A DNA stretch of 64,000 nt from Bacillota bacterium (lineage in GTDB: Bacteria; Bacillota; Clostridia; Lachnospirales; Lachnospiraceae): assembly GCA_023407575.1 (NCBI GenBank), contig JAEYLX010000026.1:372001-436000 (forward strand). The letters run 5' to 3'. The number at the start of each line of letters is the position of its first letter. Position 1 is the first letter of the stretch. The notes beneath the pieces are model-generated. The model was not told where the DNA came from. It did not search any database and was given only the letters and a program-made list of their open reading frames with translations. This document shows positions 26,144 to 35,378 of the stretch, piece by piece. The translations under genes were made by a program, and so were the position numbers.

Positions 26144-26287
26144 ATGATCAATTTTGATGAAGAAATCGAAAAATTCCAGCCTAGTCTCGAGATAGAACAG
26201 GCTGAGGATGTTATTCATAATAATGACCTAACTGATGTCACAGATATCTTGAAGGAATTGCTTAAGGGGAGCAAAGAAAACCAGTAA
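26144..26287 (+). CDS. Small acidic protein, 47 residues
   Basis: A short gene with a good ribosome site (GGAGGG 26130-26135) and the product MINFDEEIEKFQPSLEIEQA (first 20 residues), ending DILKELLKGSKENQ. It is acidic and predicted helical, with no signal or membrane segment. It ends 50 bases before the TPR gene start and is probably co-transcribed with it. I do not recognise the family; the regular codon use and RBS support it being real. Confidence 0.65.
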   Translation: MINFDEEIEKFQPSLEIEQAEDVIHNNDLTDVTDILKELLKGSKENQ

Positions 26288-26337
26288 TAAATTAAGTAAC
26301 AATGTACGATAGATTAGAACGGACAGGTGGGGATGAT

Positions 26338-27741
26338 ATGGTTTGCCCGAATTGTGGAAGTAATATGTCAGACAAGAAAAAACGTTGTGAGCGCTGCGGT
26401 ACCGACTTAACGATGTATAAGAAGGTTCAAAGGGCTTCCAATCTATTTTATAATAATGGATTGGCAAAAGCCAGAGTCAGAGATTTGACAGGAGCAAGTG
26501 TCGCCCTACGTAAGAGTCTTGATTTAAATAAATTGAATACGAATGCAAGAAATTTATTGGGTCTCGTCTATTATGAGATGGGAGAAACAGTTGCTGCTCT
26601 TAATGAATGGGTAATCAGTAAACATTTTCAACCACAGAATAATGATGCAGACGAATATATCAATAAAGTTCAGTCCAACTTAACGAGACTGGATGCACTT
26701 AATCAGGCAATTAAAAGGTATAATACAGCATTAACTTTTGCAAGGCAGGGAAGTGACGACTTAGCAATTATACAGTTAAAAAAAGTTATAACCCTTAATA
26801 CGAATTTTCTTCGTGCTCATCAGCTTTTAGCGCTTCTGTTAATTAAAACAGGGGATCAAGCAAAAGCATTAAAATATCTGCGTAAAGCAATTAAAATCGA
26901 TGTATCGAACACCACAACTCTTCGTTATCTGCAGGAGCTTGAGGGGATGGGGCAAACAGTGGATTTAGACAGCAATCCTGAGGCAGAACAACCGGGTCCG
27001 CTAAGTTCAGTTAAAGCGCTTTCTTCCTATAAGGAGGACAAGCCCAATATTATGGCCTTTGTAAATCTTGTGATAGGTGTAATGATAGGTCTTGCAGTGA
27101 TGGCGTTTTTAGTATTACCCACCATTAAGAAGAACCAGAATAATGAAGACAAAAATGAGATTACGGATAGCGGTTATACCTTAACTCAAATTCAGGAGAA
27201 GGATAACAAGATTAAAGAACTTCAGGACGAGAATACTTCTCTGGAGGAACAAGTTACAGACCTTCAATATCAAATTGATAACATTCCGGAGCCAGAGGAT
27301 AAGTCCTTAGCTTATGTGTCTTTACTTAATGCAGCAGATTTATATTTTAAAGAATTAGACAAATCCTCTAGCCAGAGAGATTTTAAAGCCACAGCGGACC
27401 TGTTAGCTAGCGTTGAAGATACTAAGATAGAGATAGAGTCTGGCGTTGCCCTTTTGACAACGTTAAGGGCGGATGTTTATCCAGACATAGCCAGAGATTA
27501 TTATAATGCAGGCTATGCACTTTATAAGAATGCAAAATACGAAGAGGCACTGGCGGATTATGAAAAGGCAATGGCCTTTGATCCAGAAGATGTTGATGCG
27601 GTATATTTTGTTGCCAGATGCCATCACCGAATTGGTAATAAGGAAAAGGCAGCATTTTATTATAACATGGTAATTACTGAATTCCCGGATTCTGACCGAA
27701 TTTCTGAAGCAACTGATTTGTTGGCACAGGTGCAGGAATAG
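26338..27741 (+). CDS. Zinc-ribbon, TPR membrane protein
   Basis: 467 residues. The N-terminus is a zinc ribbon (CPNC at 3-6 and CERC about 15 residues later), followed by TPR-like helices (about 30-210), a membrane segment (about 240-262), a coiled coil ('IQEKDNKIKELQDENTSLEE' onward) and C-terminal TPRs ('AGYALYKNAKYEEALADYEK', 'AVYFVARCHHRIGNKEKAAF'). Topology would place one TPR array on each side of the membrane. Start at 26338 (GGTGGGGA just upstream) rather than the in-frame ATG at 26302, since the zinc ribbon then stands at the N-terminus. Probable scaffold protein; partners unknown. Confidence 0.82.
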   Translation: MVCPNCGSNMSDKKKRCERCGTDLTMYKKVQRASNLFYNNGLAKARVRDLTGASVALRKSLDLNKLNTNARNLLGLVYYEMGETVAALNEWVISKHFQPQNNDADEYINKVQSNLTRLDALNQAIKRYNTALTFARQGSDDLAIIQLKKVITLNTNFLRAHQLLALLLIKTGDQAKALKYLRKAIKIDVSNTTTLRYLQELEGMGQTVDLDSNPEAEQPGPLSSVKALSSYKEDKPNIMAFVNLVIGVMIGLAVMAFLVLPTIKKNQNNEDKNEITDSGYTLTQIQEKDNKIKELQDENTSLEEQVTDLQYQIDNIPEPEDKSLAYVSLLNAADLYFKELDKSSSQRDFKATADLLASVEDTKIEIESGVALLTTLRADVYPDIARDYYNAGYALYKNAKYEEALADYEKAMAFDPEDVDAVYFVARCHHRIGNKEKAAFYYNMVITEFPDSDRISEATDLLAQVQE

Positions 27742-27777
27742 CGATAAAGATTAAAATAACTCAAGATAAGAGATAAG

Positions 27778-27831
27778 AAAAGACATTTTATGGATAAGAG
27801 GAGCAAACTCGTTCATTAAAGGTCTTTTTTT
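27778..27831 (+). terminator. Probable terminator after the TPR gene
   Basis: AAAAGAC (27778-27784) pairs with GTCTTTT (27822-27828), with inner TTTA/TAAA and GAG/CTC pairs and a T7 run. Confidence 0.55.
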
Positions 27832-27884
27832 AGTGTTTCGAAACAGATAGAAATAAATGGTAATTCATTAGGAGGCAGTAGAGC

Positions 27885-28274
27885 ATGCAGGATAACAAAC
27901 AAAACAGGAATGTTAATATGGTAAGAGAGGAGGGAATTAGCTATGAGATTCATCAGCGCTGTCTTATTGTTCATTTGAATGGAGAGCTGGATCATCATAA
28001 TGCAATCCGAATTAGGGAAATGGCGGATAAATTAATTGATCGAAATAATATTAAACATATTATTTTTGACTTTTCTGGAGCAAATTTTATGGACAGTGCG
28101 GGAATTGGTGTAATCATGGGCAGATACAAGAAAGTAATATTTATTGGGGGAAAAGCTGCGGTTGCAAACGTAAATTCAGTAGTGGACAGAATCTTTAAGC
28201 TCTCAGGGCTTTATAAGATTATAGAAAAATATGATACGGTTGAAACAGCATTAAATATGATACAGAAAGCATAA
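27885..28274 (+). CDS. spoIIAA: Anti-sigma F factor antagonist SpoIIAA
   Basis: 129-residue STAS-domain protein. 'LNGELDHHNAIRIREMAD' and 'IIFDFSGANFMDSAGIGVIM' are diagnostic; Ser71 in DSAG is the residue phosphorylated by SpoIIAB and dephosphorylated by SpoIIE. In the forespore, unphosphorylated SpoIIAA binds SpoIIAB and frees sigma F. AGGAGG stands about 10 bases before the ATG. The N-terminus is about 15 residues longer than B. subtilis SpoIIAA. First gene of the spoIIA operon. Confidence 0.96.
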   Translation: MQDNKQNRNVNMVREEGISYEIHQRCLIVHLNGELDHHNAIRIREMADKLIDRNNIKHIIFDFSGANFMDSAGIGVIMGRYKKVIFIGGKAAVANVNSVVDRIFKLSGLYKIIEKYDTVETALNMIQKA

Positions 28275-28330
28275 AAAGCAGTACATTAAATTGCTGCTCC
28301 GTAAGAAAAGGAAAGGGGATAGGAATTAGA

Positions 28331-28804
28331 ATGAAGGATAGAAATGAAATGACTTTATTATTTGAGAGCAAATCGCAGAATGAAAGCTTTGCCAGAACTG
28401 TAGTAGCTGCATTTGCAGCACAATTAGATCCGACAATTGAGGAGTTGGCTGACATCAAGACAGCTGTTTCAGAGGCGGTAACTAATTCAATCATCCATGG
28501 ATATTGTGATTGTATTGGTATTATAAAGATGCATTGCATCATTATTGGTGATGAATTAACGGTTGAAATATCCGATGAAGGTGTGGGTATTGATAGTATT
28601 GAGAAGGCTATGGAGCCACTTTATACCACAAGACCAGAATTAGAACGTTCGGGTATGGGATTTTCCTTTATGGAAGCTTTTATGGACGATCTGGATGTAA
28701 TGTCAGAGGTTGGTAGAGGGACTACAGTGAGAATGAAACGCAAATTAGGTAAGCTGGACCGCGCAAATCTAATGGAGCAAGAGCTTTCACAGAAAATAAT
28801 TTAG
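28331..28804 (+). CDS. spoIIAB: Anti-sigma F factor / serine kinase SpoIIAB
   Basis: 157-residue GHKL-type kinase that both sequesters sigma F and phosphorylates SpoIIAA. The N box 'DIKTAVSEAVTNSIIHGY', G1 box 'VEISDEGVGI' and G2 region 'ERSGMGFSFMEAFMDDL' are complete. A basic C-terminal extension ('RMKRKLGKLDRANLMEQE') follows. It is 56 bases after spoIIAA and ahead of sigF, the canonical order. Confidence 0.96.
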   Translation: MKDRNEMTLLFESKSQNESFARTVVAAFAAQLDPTIEELADIKTAVSEAVTNSIIHGYCDCIGIIKMHCIIIGDELTVEISDEGVGIDSIEKAMEPLYTTRPELERSGMGFSFMEAFMDDLDVMSEVGRGTTVRMKRKLGKLDRANLMEQELSQKII

Positions 28805-28839
28805 TTTTATTTAACATCAGAAAGGAAGTGAGATTTGAT

Positions 28840-29556
28840 GTGGAGACGCTGGAATTAATTCGTATGTCAAAGGATGGCGATAAGGAAGCCAGAGACAGGT
28901 TGGTCACAGAAAATGTTGGTCTTGTCTGGAGCATAGTCAGAAGATTTGCGAATAGAGGTCATGAAATGGAGGATTTATTCCAGATTGGAAGCATTGGACT
29001 AATCAAGGCAATTGATAAATTTGATACTACTTATGAAGTTAGATTTTCTACTTATGCAGTTCCAATGATCACGGGTGAAATCAAACGATTTCTTAGAGAT
29101 GACGGTATGATTAAGGTAAGCAGGTCACTGAAAGAGTCCGCCACTAAGATACGAGTAGCAAGAGAAAAGTTTGGTAATATTCATGGAAGGGATCCAACAC
29201 TGGAAGAGATTGAAGAGGAATTAGGATTAGCACGAGATGAAATAGTAATGGCACTTGAAACAGGAGCGGAAGTAGAGTCACTTTATAAAACAATTTACCA
29301 GGGCGATGGAAGTCCTATCTATTTGATTGATAAATTAGCAGAAACAAAGGATGAGAATGACGATTTAGTGGATAAGCTTGCTTTGAAAGAAATTATTGCT
29401 TCCTTGGATGAGAAGGAGCAGGAAATCATCAAGCTTAGATACTTTAAAGATAGAACACAGACGGATATAGCAAAGGAACTTGGCATCTCTCAAGTTCAGG
29501 TATCCAGAATGGAAAAAAGAATTTTAAGAATAATGAGAGAAAGACTGGGTGCATAA
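28840..29556 (+). CDS. sigF: Sporulation sigma factor sigma F
   Basis: Sigma-70 family factor of about 238 residues that starts the forespore programme. Region 2 ('ENVGLVWSIVRRFANRGHEM', 'EDLFQIGSIGLIKAIDKFD', 'RFSTYAVPMITGEIKRFLRD'), region 3 and region 4 with its HTH ('TQTDIAKELGISQVQVSRME') are intact. The start is uncertain: GTG at 28828 overlaps the ribosome site AAAGGAAG (28821-28828), so GTG at 28840 is preferred. Third gene of the spoIIA operon; a terminator lies about 90 bases downstream. Confidence 0.95.
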   Translation: METLELIRMSKDGDKEARDRLVTENVGLVWSIVRRFANRGHEMEDLFQIGSIGLIKAIDKFDTTYEVRFSTYAVPMITGEIKRFLRDDGMIKVSRSLKESATKIRVAREKFGNIHGRDPTLEEIEEELGLARDEIVMALETGAEVESLYKTIYQGDGSPIYLIDKLAETKDENDDLVDKLALKEIIASLDEKEQEIIKLRYFKDRTQTDIAKELGISQVQVSRMEKRILRIMRERLGA

Positions 29557-29600
29557 TGTAATTTAAATGCAGCATATTATAAACTTTGAAAAATATACCA

Positions 29601-29629
29601 GTATAGGAAATGTTATATTTCACATAATA
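29601..29629 (+). promoter_or_regulatory. Sigma-G-type promoter before the spoVA genes
   Basis: GTATA (29601-29605), 17-bp spacer, CATAATA (29623-29629) fits the forespore sigma-G pattern (GHATR ... CATWHTA). Forespore expression is what spoVA genes require. The sigF terminator lies just after it. Confidence 0.55.
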
Positions 29630-29644
29630 ATATTAAGATTTTAG

Positions 29645-29676
29645 AAGCATCAGATAGAAATGTCTGATGCTTTTTT
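29645..29676 (+). terminator. Terminator after sigF
   Basis: AAGCATCAGA (29645-29654) pairs perfectly with TCTGATGCTT (29663-29672), 8-nt loop, T6. Confidence 0.85.
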
Positions 29677-29857
29677 CACATTTTTTAAAGAAAGGTTCGG
29701 TGCTGTTTTGAAAGCTTGGATAAAGGTTTTCTTAATAACTGCAATGATTCTGATAACTGCTGTGGTAATAGTTATATGTGTAAGTCTATTTACTGGGCAG
29801 GAGGTAAAGGATTATGATGGTACCTTGGTAAGCATGGAAGGAGATATCTATGGGTAA
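29660..29857 (+). CDS. Possible small membrane protein before spoVAC (start uncertain)
   Basis: A 65-codon frame with one strong membrane helix ('VFLITAMILITAVVIVICVS') and a short polar tail. Its stop overlaps the spoVAC start by 8 bases, suggesting translational coupling. The ATG at 29660 lies in the loop of the sigF terminator and has no ribosome site; TTG at 29708 is a possible later start. I do not recognise the family. Confidence 0.4.
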   Translation: MSDAFFTFFKERFGAVLKAWIKVFLITAMILITAVVIVICVSLFTGQEVKDYDGTLVSMEGDIYG

Positions 29858-30353
29858 TCAGAACAAAACAAAGGTATCCGATATCACACAGGAGAAGGAT
29901 ACGCAGAAAAGAAATCAAAATTATAATCAATATGTAAAAGAGGTTACACCTAAGTTCAGCTGTTTAAAAAATACTTTAAAAGCATACTTGGTTGGAGGCA
30001 TTATTTGCTTAATGGGGCAATGCTTTGTTAAGTACTATGAATATTTAGGGGCTGATACAGAAAAGGCATTGGCCTATGAAACGGTTACCCTAATATTCTT
30101 ATCCATTCTTCTTACTGGTCTAGGCTTGTACCAGAAATTAGCTAAGTTTGGAGGAGCAGGTACCTTGGTTCCAATTACAGGTTTTGCTAATTCGGTTGCA
30201 GCACCCGCTGTTGAATATAAGAAAGAAGGTCAGGTATTCGGTATCGGATGTAAGATCTTTACCATATCTGGTCCAGTTATTCTTTATGGTATCTTAATAT
30301 CCTGGTTATTGGGATTAATATATTACCTCCTGAAAATGTTTAATGTAGTTTAA
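29850..30353 (+). CDS. spoVAC: Stage V sporulation protein AC
   Basis: 167-residue membrane protein of the SpoVAC/SpoVAEB family: basic N-terminus, then four hydrophobic helices with 'AYLVGGIICLMGQ', 'KFGGAGTLVPITGFANSVAA' and 'GIGCKIFTISGPVILYG'. SpoVAC forms a channel in the spore inner membrane through which dipicolinic acid is loaded and released. RBS AAGGAG precedes the ATG. Followed by spoVAD and spoVAE in the usual order. Confidence 0.95.
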   Translation: MGNQNKTKVSDITQEKDTQKRNQNYNQYVKEVTPKFSCLKNTLKAYLVGGIICLMGQCFVKYYEYLGADTEKALAYETVTLIFLSILLTGLGLYQKLAKFGGAGTLVPITGFANSVAAPAVEYKKEGQVFGIGCKIFTISGPVILYGILISWLLGLIYYLLKMFNVV

Positions 30354-30416
30354 GATTTTGAGATTTTGTGAATATTCAAGAGTCTAGTTATCTGAAAGCT
30401 GAAAGGAGTTAGTATA

Positions 30417-31463
30417 ATGAGTGAGAAAAAGGATCAAACAAAAATAAAAGGCAAACAAAGTATACTTTTTCAAAATCCACCCTATATCATTGCAGCAGGC
30501 TCTGTTGCAGGAAAGAAAGAAGGAGAGGGTCCGCTTGGAGCTTTATTTGATGTCGTTCACCAGGACCCTTTACTAGGGAAGAATACATGGGAAGAAGCCG
30601 AAAGTGAATTAATGAAACAGGCAGCTACCAAAGCGCTGGAGAAAGCAGGACTTAAAAATACAGATATTCGTTATTTAGTTGGAGGAGATCTCCTTGGTCA
30701 GTTAATTGCAACCTCCTTTGGTATTGCTGAGCTTGAGATACCAATGTTTGGTGTCTATGGTGCCTGTTCAACGATGGGAGAATCTATGTCAATTGGAGCA
30801 ATTCTAATTGATGGTGGTTATGCTGATAAGGTATTATCGATTACCTCCAGTCATTTTGCTGGTGCGGAAAAGCAATTTAGATTTCCACTTGATTACGGGA
30901 ATCAAAGACCATTTTCTGCTAGCTGGACGGTTACTGGGAGCGGTGCGGTAATTCTATCAAACCAGAAGGTAGAAACACCGGGTGAGGCGTTGGTGGTTGT
31001 AAAAGGTATTACAACAGGTAAAATCGTTGATTATGGCATCAAGGATTCCATGAATATGGGCGCAGCCATGGCACCGGCTGCATATGAGACAATCAAACAG
31101 AACTTAGAAGATATGGGAGTTCAACCAAGTTATTACGACAAAATTATAACAGGTGACCTTGGTAGTGTTGGTCAAAAGATTTTAACGGACCTTCTCAAAG
31201 AGAAAAACTATGATGTCAGCAATAATATAATGGATTGTGGTATCGAAATGTTCCATCAGGATAGTCAGGATACTCATGCTGGTGGTAGTGGCTGTGGTTG
31301 TTCCGCCATTACTTTCGCAGGCTATATTCTAAAGCAATTAAAGGAAAGAAAGTGGAAGAGAGTACTATTTGTACCTACTGGTGCTTTGTTATCTCAGGTA
31401 AGCTTTAATGAGGGTAAGACAGTACCTGGCATTGCACATGCCGTAATTGTGGAAGGAATATAA
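30417..31463 (+). CDS. spoVAD: Stage V sporulation protein AD
   Basis: 348-residue thiolase-fold protein. 'SILFQNPPYIIAAGSVAGKK' at the N-terminus, 'VHQDPLLGKNTWEEAE', 'FGVYGACSTMGESMSIGAIL', 'SSHFAGAEKQFRFPLDYGNQ' and 'HAGGSGCGCSAITFAGYIL' are landmarks. SpoVAD binds dipicolinic acid and is needed for its uptake into the forespore. RBS AAAGGAG. Confidence 0.97.
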   Translation: MSEKKDQTKIKGKQSILFQNPPYIIAAGSVAGKKEGEGPLGALFDVVHQDPLLGKNTWEEAESELMKQAATKALEKAGLKNTDIRYLVGGDLLGQLIATSFGIAELEIPMFGVYGACSTMGESMSIGAILIDGGYADKVLSITSSHFAGAEKQFRFPLDYGNQRPFSASWTVTGSGAVILSNQKVETPGEALVVVKGITTGKIVDYGIKDSMNMGAAMAPAAYETIKQNLEDMGVQPSYYDKIITGDLGSVGQKILTDLLKEKNYDVSNNIMDCGIEMFHQDSQDTHAGGSGCGCSAITFAGYILKQLKERKWKRVLFVPTGALLSQVSFNEGKTVPGIAHAVIVEGI

Positions 31464-31553
31464 TACTTTGATTAAATAATAGAAGCTAATTTTAATAAAC
31501 AAATATAAAAGAGTTAATATTGTGAGGTTTAAGTGATTGAGAGGAGACGTTGT

Positions 31554-31910
31554 ATGGAATTTGTAAAAGCTTTTTTGGTTGGCGGTGCCATATGTGCAGT
31601 CGTTCAGATATTATTAGATAATACAAAACTTTTACCGGGAAGAGTTATGGTTATACTCGTATGTACCGGAGCCATACTTGGAGCAATTGGGGTATATGAG
31701 CCATTTAGCAAGTGGGCAGGAGCAGGAGCAAGTGTTCCTTTAACCGGCTTTGGGAATGTCTTATTTAAAGGCGTGAAAGAGGCGGTAGACAAGGATGGAT
31801 TTATTGGTATTTTTAAAGGCGGCTTTACATCTTCTGCCGTTGGTATTTCAGCGGCTTTAATATTTGCATATTTAGCATCCTTGGTATTTAGTCCGAAGAT
31901 GAAATCCTAA
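31554..31910 (+). CDS. spoVAE: Stage V sporulation protein AE
   Basis: 118-residue membrane protein paralogous to SpoVAC ('FVKAFLVGGAICAVVQILLD', 'KWAGAGASVPLTGFGNVLFK'). The start at 31554 is chosen: GAGGAG (31541-31546) is 7 bases away and the frame upstream is only seven basic codons. Last gene of the spoVA set, followed by a very strong terminator. Confidence 0.94.
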   Translation: MEFVKAFLVGGAICAVVQILLDNTKLLPGRVMVILVCTGAILGAIGVYEPFSKWAGAGASVPLTGFGNVLFKGVKEAVDKDGFIGIFKGGFTSSAVGISAALIFAYLASLVFSPKMKS

Positions 31911-31940
31911 AATGGAATTCTAAATATGATTGAAGTGTAG

Positions 31941-31991
31941 ATAATAAAAGGGAGAAGTCTTCAAGTTGTGAAGACTTCTCCCTTTTATTAT
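31941..31991. terminator. Bidirectional terminator, 22-bp stem
   Basis: Positions 31941-31962 pair with 31970-31991 (core AAAAGGGAGAAGTCTTC / GAAGACTTCTCCCTTTT), 7-nt loop. It serves spoVAE and the convergent PBP gene. Confidence 0.95.
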
Positions 31992-31993
31992 GC

Positions 31994-34690
31994 TTATGGA
32001 ATTATATTATCAAAAATATTAGTATTAAAATCATCGTCAGTATTTGCTGAGTTATTACCTCCGTTACCATTGCTATTACCGTTACTATTATTATTACTAT
32101 TACCACTAGTTGGTGACTTTGCGCCAGTACCGTGAATATTGCAATAATCCTTTGGAAGGATATATGGCGTATCATCTGTTTTTGCTATTTCAGTTTTATT
32201 TAGGAATACTTCTGATTTTACCTTAGACGCTGGGCAGTTATCCGTAGCTAACAGGCCAGAGTCGGTACAAATATTTGCAGTTACATGGACATCACATTTT
32301 TCTATGGGTTCCGTACCCTTAGCAAAGTATTCCACCTTTGTAAAATCTTTGCCTTGAACATCGTTGCATACGCCGTCCACGGCTAGTTTGCCAGATTTGG
32401 TACATATTTTCACAGAGACAACGGAATCCGGTTTTGTAAATTCTTTGATCTCAAGCTCTTTCTGGATGTGTATCTGCTCCATAATTGTCTTCCAGATCTT
32501 CTTTGGATAGGAGGTATTTGTTTGCGTACGGTTGTTATCAAATCCAGACCAAATCGTTGCGGTATAGTAAGGCGAATAACCGGAAAACCATAAGTCGTTG
32601 TAATTGGAGGTGGATCCAGTTTTACCAGCCACCGGCATTTTAATTGCTGTAAGCTTGACACTTGTTCCAGTTCCTACTTTAACAACATCCTCCATTGCAC
32701 TGGTAAGAAGGAAAGAGGTAGATTCCTTCATAACCTGTTCTTTTTTTGGAGTCTTGCTAAGGATTACTTTACCGTTACGATCTAATATCTTAGTATATAG
32801 TATGGGTTCTGTATAAATACCACCATCAGCTATAGCTGCATAAGCAGCAGTTAATTCCAAATTAGTTACACCATAAGTAAGGCCGCCAAGTGCAGTAGAA
32901 TACGTAATATCAGAATCTACGAGGGTGGTAAAACCTAGTTTTTGAAGATAGTCATATCCAAGCTGAGGAGTAACTTCCGCAAAATTCTTAACAGTTACAA
33001 TGTTCATGGAGTTGAGGATAGCACGACGTACCGTAGTTAAACCTTCATACACCTTTGTCTTTGTCCAGTTAGTTACCTCATCCTTGGTACCAGGGTAGTA
33101 ATAGGGACCGGAGTCGTCTTGTACACTTGCTAAGGTCATACCAATAGAATCTAGTGCAGGTAAATAGGTAGATAATATTTTAAAGGTTGAACCAGGCTGT
33201 CGTTTGGTACCAGTGGCACGATTTAATGTTCTTTTGCCTTCCTTAACGCCTCGGCCGCCAATGATAGCAGTAACTTCTCCAGTGTATTGATCCATTACAA
33301 CAAAGGAAGATTGGGGTTGAAGTGTCATAATTGGTGTTTCTCCAGCTACAATGCTTCCTGGACCAGCCTCTGCTAATTTAGCTGCTTTAAAGGCATCTAT
33401 CTTTTCTTGCATATCTTCTTTATCTAAGAATAATAAAGAAAACTTACTTTTTCCATCATCCACATAGAGATGGTCTGGATCATCAAAATCCTTGTAAAAT
33501 TCTAAAAGGTCGTTATTATGATAGTGGACTTGTGTTTTGTCTTTATCATCGTACTGAATGGATAAAGCGTAGCTAAGCTCCCAGTAAGAAACACCCATTT
33601 CAGGGAAATAGGATTCATCAGCATACACCTCATCACATATTTTTTGAATAACAGGGTCCTGAGTTGTATAGATGTTTAATCCTTCTGTATAAAGCTTGTT
33701 AAAGGCTTCTGTCTCGGTATATCCTAATGCCTGCAGGTCTTTTATAGTTCTATTAATTACCTCATCAACAAAATAAGAATAGTTGGAGTCTGTGTCTTTT
33801 TCACTATTCACAGCTTGAATCCTTGAATAAACATCATCTGCAATAGCAATATCATGTTCCTCCTGTGAGATATGCTCTTGTTCCAACATATCATCGAGAA
33901 TTTGATTCTTCCTAACTTCGTTGTTCTCTGGGTTATTAATCGGGTTACGATTAACTGGATTCTGTGCTATGGCAGCTATGGTTGCAGCCTCAGATATAGT
34001 CAAATCTTTTGCATCTTTATTAAAATAACGGTTTGCAGCCTTCTGAATACCATAAGTACCAGAACTAAGGTTAATAACATTCAAATAATACTCTAAAATA
34101 GTATCCTTATCTAATTGATTTTCTAATTGGATTGCCAGGTATTGTTCCTGTATTTTACGCTCGAGCTTGTCTATGAAGTTGGATTCGCGACCACCGTTAA
34201 ATACCTGGTTTTTTAATAACTGCTGGGTAAGTGTACTTCCACCTTCAGAAAAGCCGCCAGATTTTAAGCCAACAACAAAGGCTCGGAAGATACCTTTTAC
34301 ATCTATACCGGAATGCTCATAAAAACGCTCATCTTCAATACTAATAAATGCATATTTAATATAGTCAGGAAAATCGTCAATGGATACGTACTCACGATTT
34401 GATTCAGGTCCAACTAAATATTCAATAATATTACCTTCTCTATCGTAAATGGTAGTTGTAAAACCCTGTGGAACTACATCAATTGCAGAAATCTCCGGAG
34501 CACTGTCTATAACACCCTTAACATAGCCAAAACCTGCAAATGTACCGATAATGATTAAGGCTATAAATGCAGCCAGGCATAAGCGAAAGAGCGTAATACG
34601 TGTTTTTGAAATTAAACGCCTTGAGGTAGATTTTATATACTGTTGTTTATGTTCGATTCCTTTTTTACTAAAATTCATAATTATATCCAT
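31994..34690 (-). CDS. Class A penicillin-binding protein (PBP1A family)
   Basis: 898-residue bifunctional peptidoglycan synthase. Cytoplasmic basic tail, membrane anchor (about 33-56), GT51 transglycosylase domain ('EDERFYEHSGIDVKGIFRAF' with the catalytic Glu, 'GGSTLTQQLLKN'), then a transpeptidase domain with 'PGSTFK' (SxxK), 'SMN' (SxN) and 'GKTGS' (KTG). The C-terminus has Cys-containing segments ('VKICTKSGKLAVDGVCNDVQ', 'ANICTDSGLLATDNCP') and ends in an Asn/Gly/Ser-rich tail. Two starts 12 bases apart (34690, 34678) are possible; neither ribosome site is ideal. Monocistronic. Confidence 0.94.
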   Translation of the reverse strand: MDIIMNFSKKGIEHKQQYIKSTSRRLISKTRITLFRLCLAAFIALIIIGTFAGFGYVKGVIDSAPEISAIDVVPQGFTTTIYDREGNIIEYLVGPESNREYVSIDDFPDYIKYAFISIEDERFYEHSGIDVKGIFRAFVVGLKSGGFSEGGSTLTQQLLKNQVFNGGRESNFIDKLERKIQEQYLAIQLENQLDKDTILEYYLNVINLSSGTYGIQKAANRYFNKDAKDLTISEAATIAAIAQNPVNRNPINNPENNEVRKNQILDDMLEQEHISQEEHDIAIADDVYSRIQAVNSEKDTDSNYSYFVDEVINRTIKDLQALGYTETEAFNKLYTEGLNIYTTQDPVIQKICDEVYADESYFPEMGVSYWELSYALSIQYDDKDKTQVHYHNNDLLEFYKDFDDPDHLYVDDGKSKFSLLFLDKEDMQEKIDAFKAAKLAEAGPGSIVAGETPIMTLQPQSSFVVMDQYTGEVTAIIGGRGVKEGKRTLNRATGTKRQPGSTFKILSTYLPALDSIGMTLASVQDDSGPYYYPGTKDEVTNWTKTKVYEGLTTVRRAILNSMNIVTVKNFAEVTPQLGYDYLQKLGFTTLVDSDITYSTALGGLTYGVTNLELTAAYAAIADGGIYTEPILYTKILDRNGKVILSKTPKKEQVMKESTSFLLTSAMEDVVKVGTGTSVKLTAIKMPVAGKTGSTSNYNDLWFSGYSPYYTATIWSGFDNNRTQTNTSYPKKIWKTIMEQIHIQKELEIKEFTKPDSVVSVKICTKSGKLAVDGVCNDVQGKDFTKVEYFAKGTEPIEKCDVHVTANICTDSGLLATDNCPASKVKSEVFLNKTEIAKTDDTPYILPKDYCNIHGTGAKSPTSGNSNNNSNGNSNGNGGNNSANTDDDFNTNIFDNIIP

Positions 34691-35084
34691 GCCTTTCTTG
34701 GTGACTCCAAAGTCGAATCATCAATTTTTGCTTATCCCATATAGTATACCAAATTTATTTGATGAAATAAAGAAAAATAAATAGACTTAATAGCGCGGAA
34801 ATAATTATGTAACAACTAGTCCTATTTTTTAAAGATAATGTAACATAAAATATAGTCATAATGGCTCATTACTTTGCATAAAAATTAACATATTGTTTTA
34901 AAATAGCTCACAAAAACCAAAGATTGTTCATAAATTAACTTATTATACATCACAAAAAGCGAAAGATTGTCGAAATAAAACGAAGAGAATAAAAAGGTGC
35001 GATACTTAAGGCTTTAAAAATGGTATTATCTGTGTATAATTTTAATTGTCAGTTAATTTTAGTTTGGGTTTGGGGGATTTTAGT
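34691..35084. other. Divergent intergenic region, PBP / DUF6514
   Basis: AT-rich and gene-free. TATAAT at 35035-35040 may be the -10 of the DUF6514 gene, with no clear -35. Nothing else was recognised. Confidence 0.4.
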
Positions 35085-35375
35085 ATGCAGCAGTTACAGC
35101 TATTATTTAGTAATGAGGTTTTGTTGGAAGATGCAAGAGTTATGAAGTTAGACTATAGTCTAACAGAACGAATGTCAGAGGATGATCACAAGACTACATA
35201 TTATGGTGTCAGGATAACCAAATATCTCGGAGATATCATCGAGTCTGACGAAGTTGCTGGTTTATCGGAATCAAAGGATTCCGTATTGACCGTAATTAAA
35301 AAACTTTGCCAATTTCAAGTAACACCAATCTCCATGGTAGATGTATTGGATGATCTGGTAAGCCAGGGGATTTAA
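35085..35375 (+). CDS. DUF6514 family protein
   Basis: 96-residue cytoplasmic protein. 'YGVRITKYLGDIIESDEVAG' and the C-terminal 'QVTPISMVDVLDDLVSQ' match the pattern of the small clostridial DUF6514 family (YGIEI..., SPIHLIDVLGEYV...). The start at 35085 has GGGGGA 7-8 bases upstream; the longer frame from 35046 has none. Function unknown. Its stop is 3 bases from the end of the convergent YigZ gene, with no terminator between them. Confidence 0.68.
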   Translation: MQQLQLLFSNEVLLEDARVMKLDYSLTERMSEDDHKTTYYGVRITKYLGDIIESDEVAGLSESKDSVLTVIKKLCQFQVTPISMVDVLDDLVSQGI

Positions 35376-35378
35376 TCC

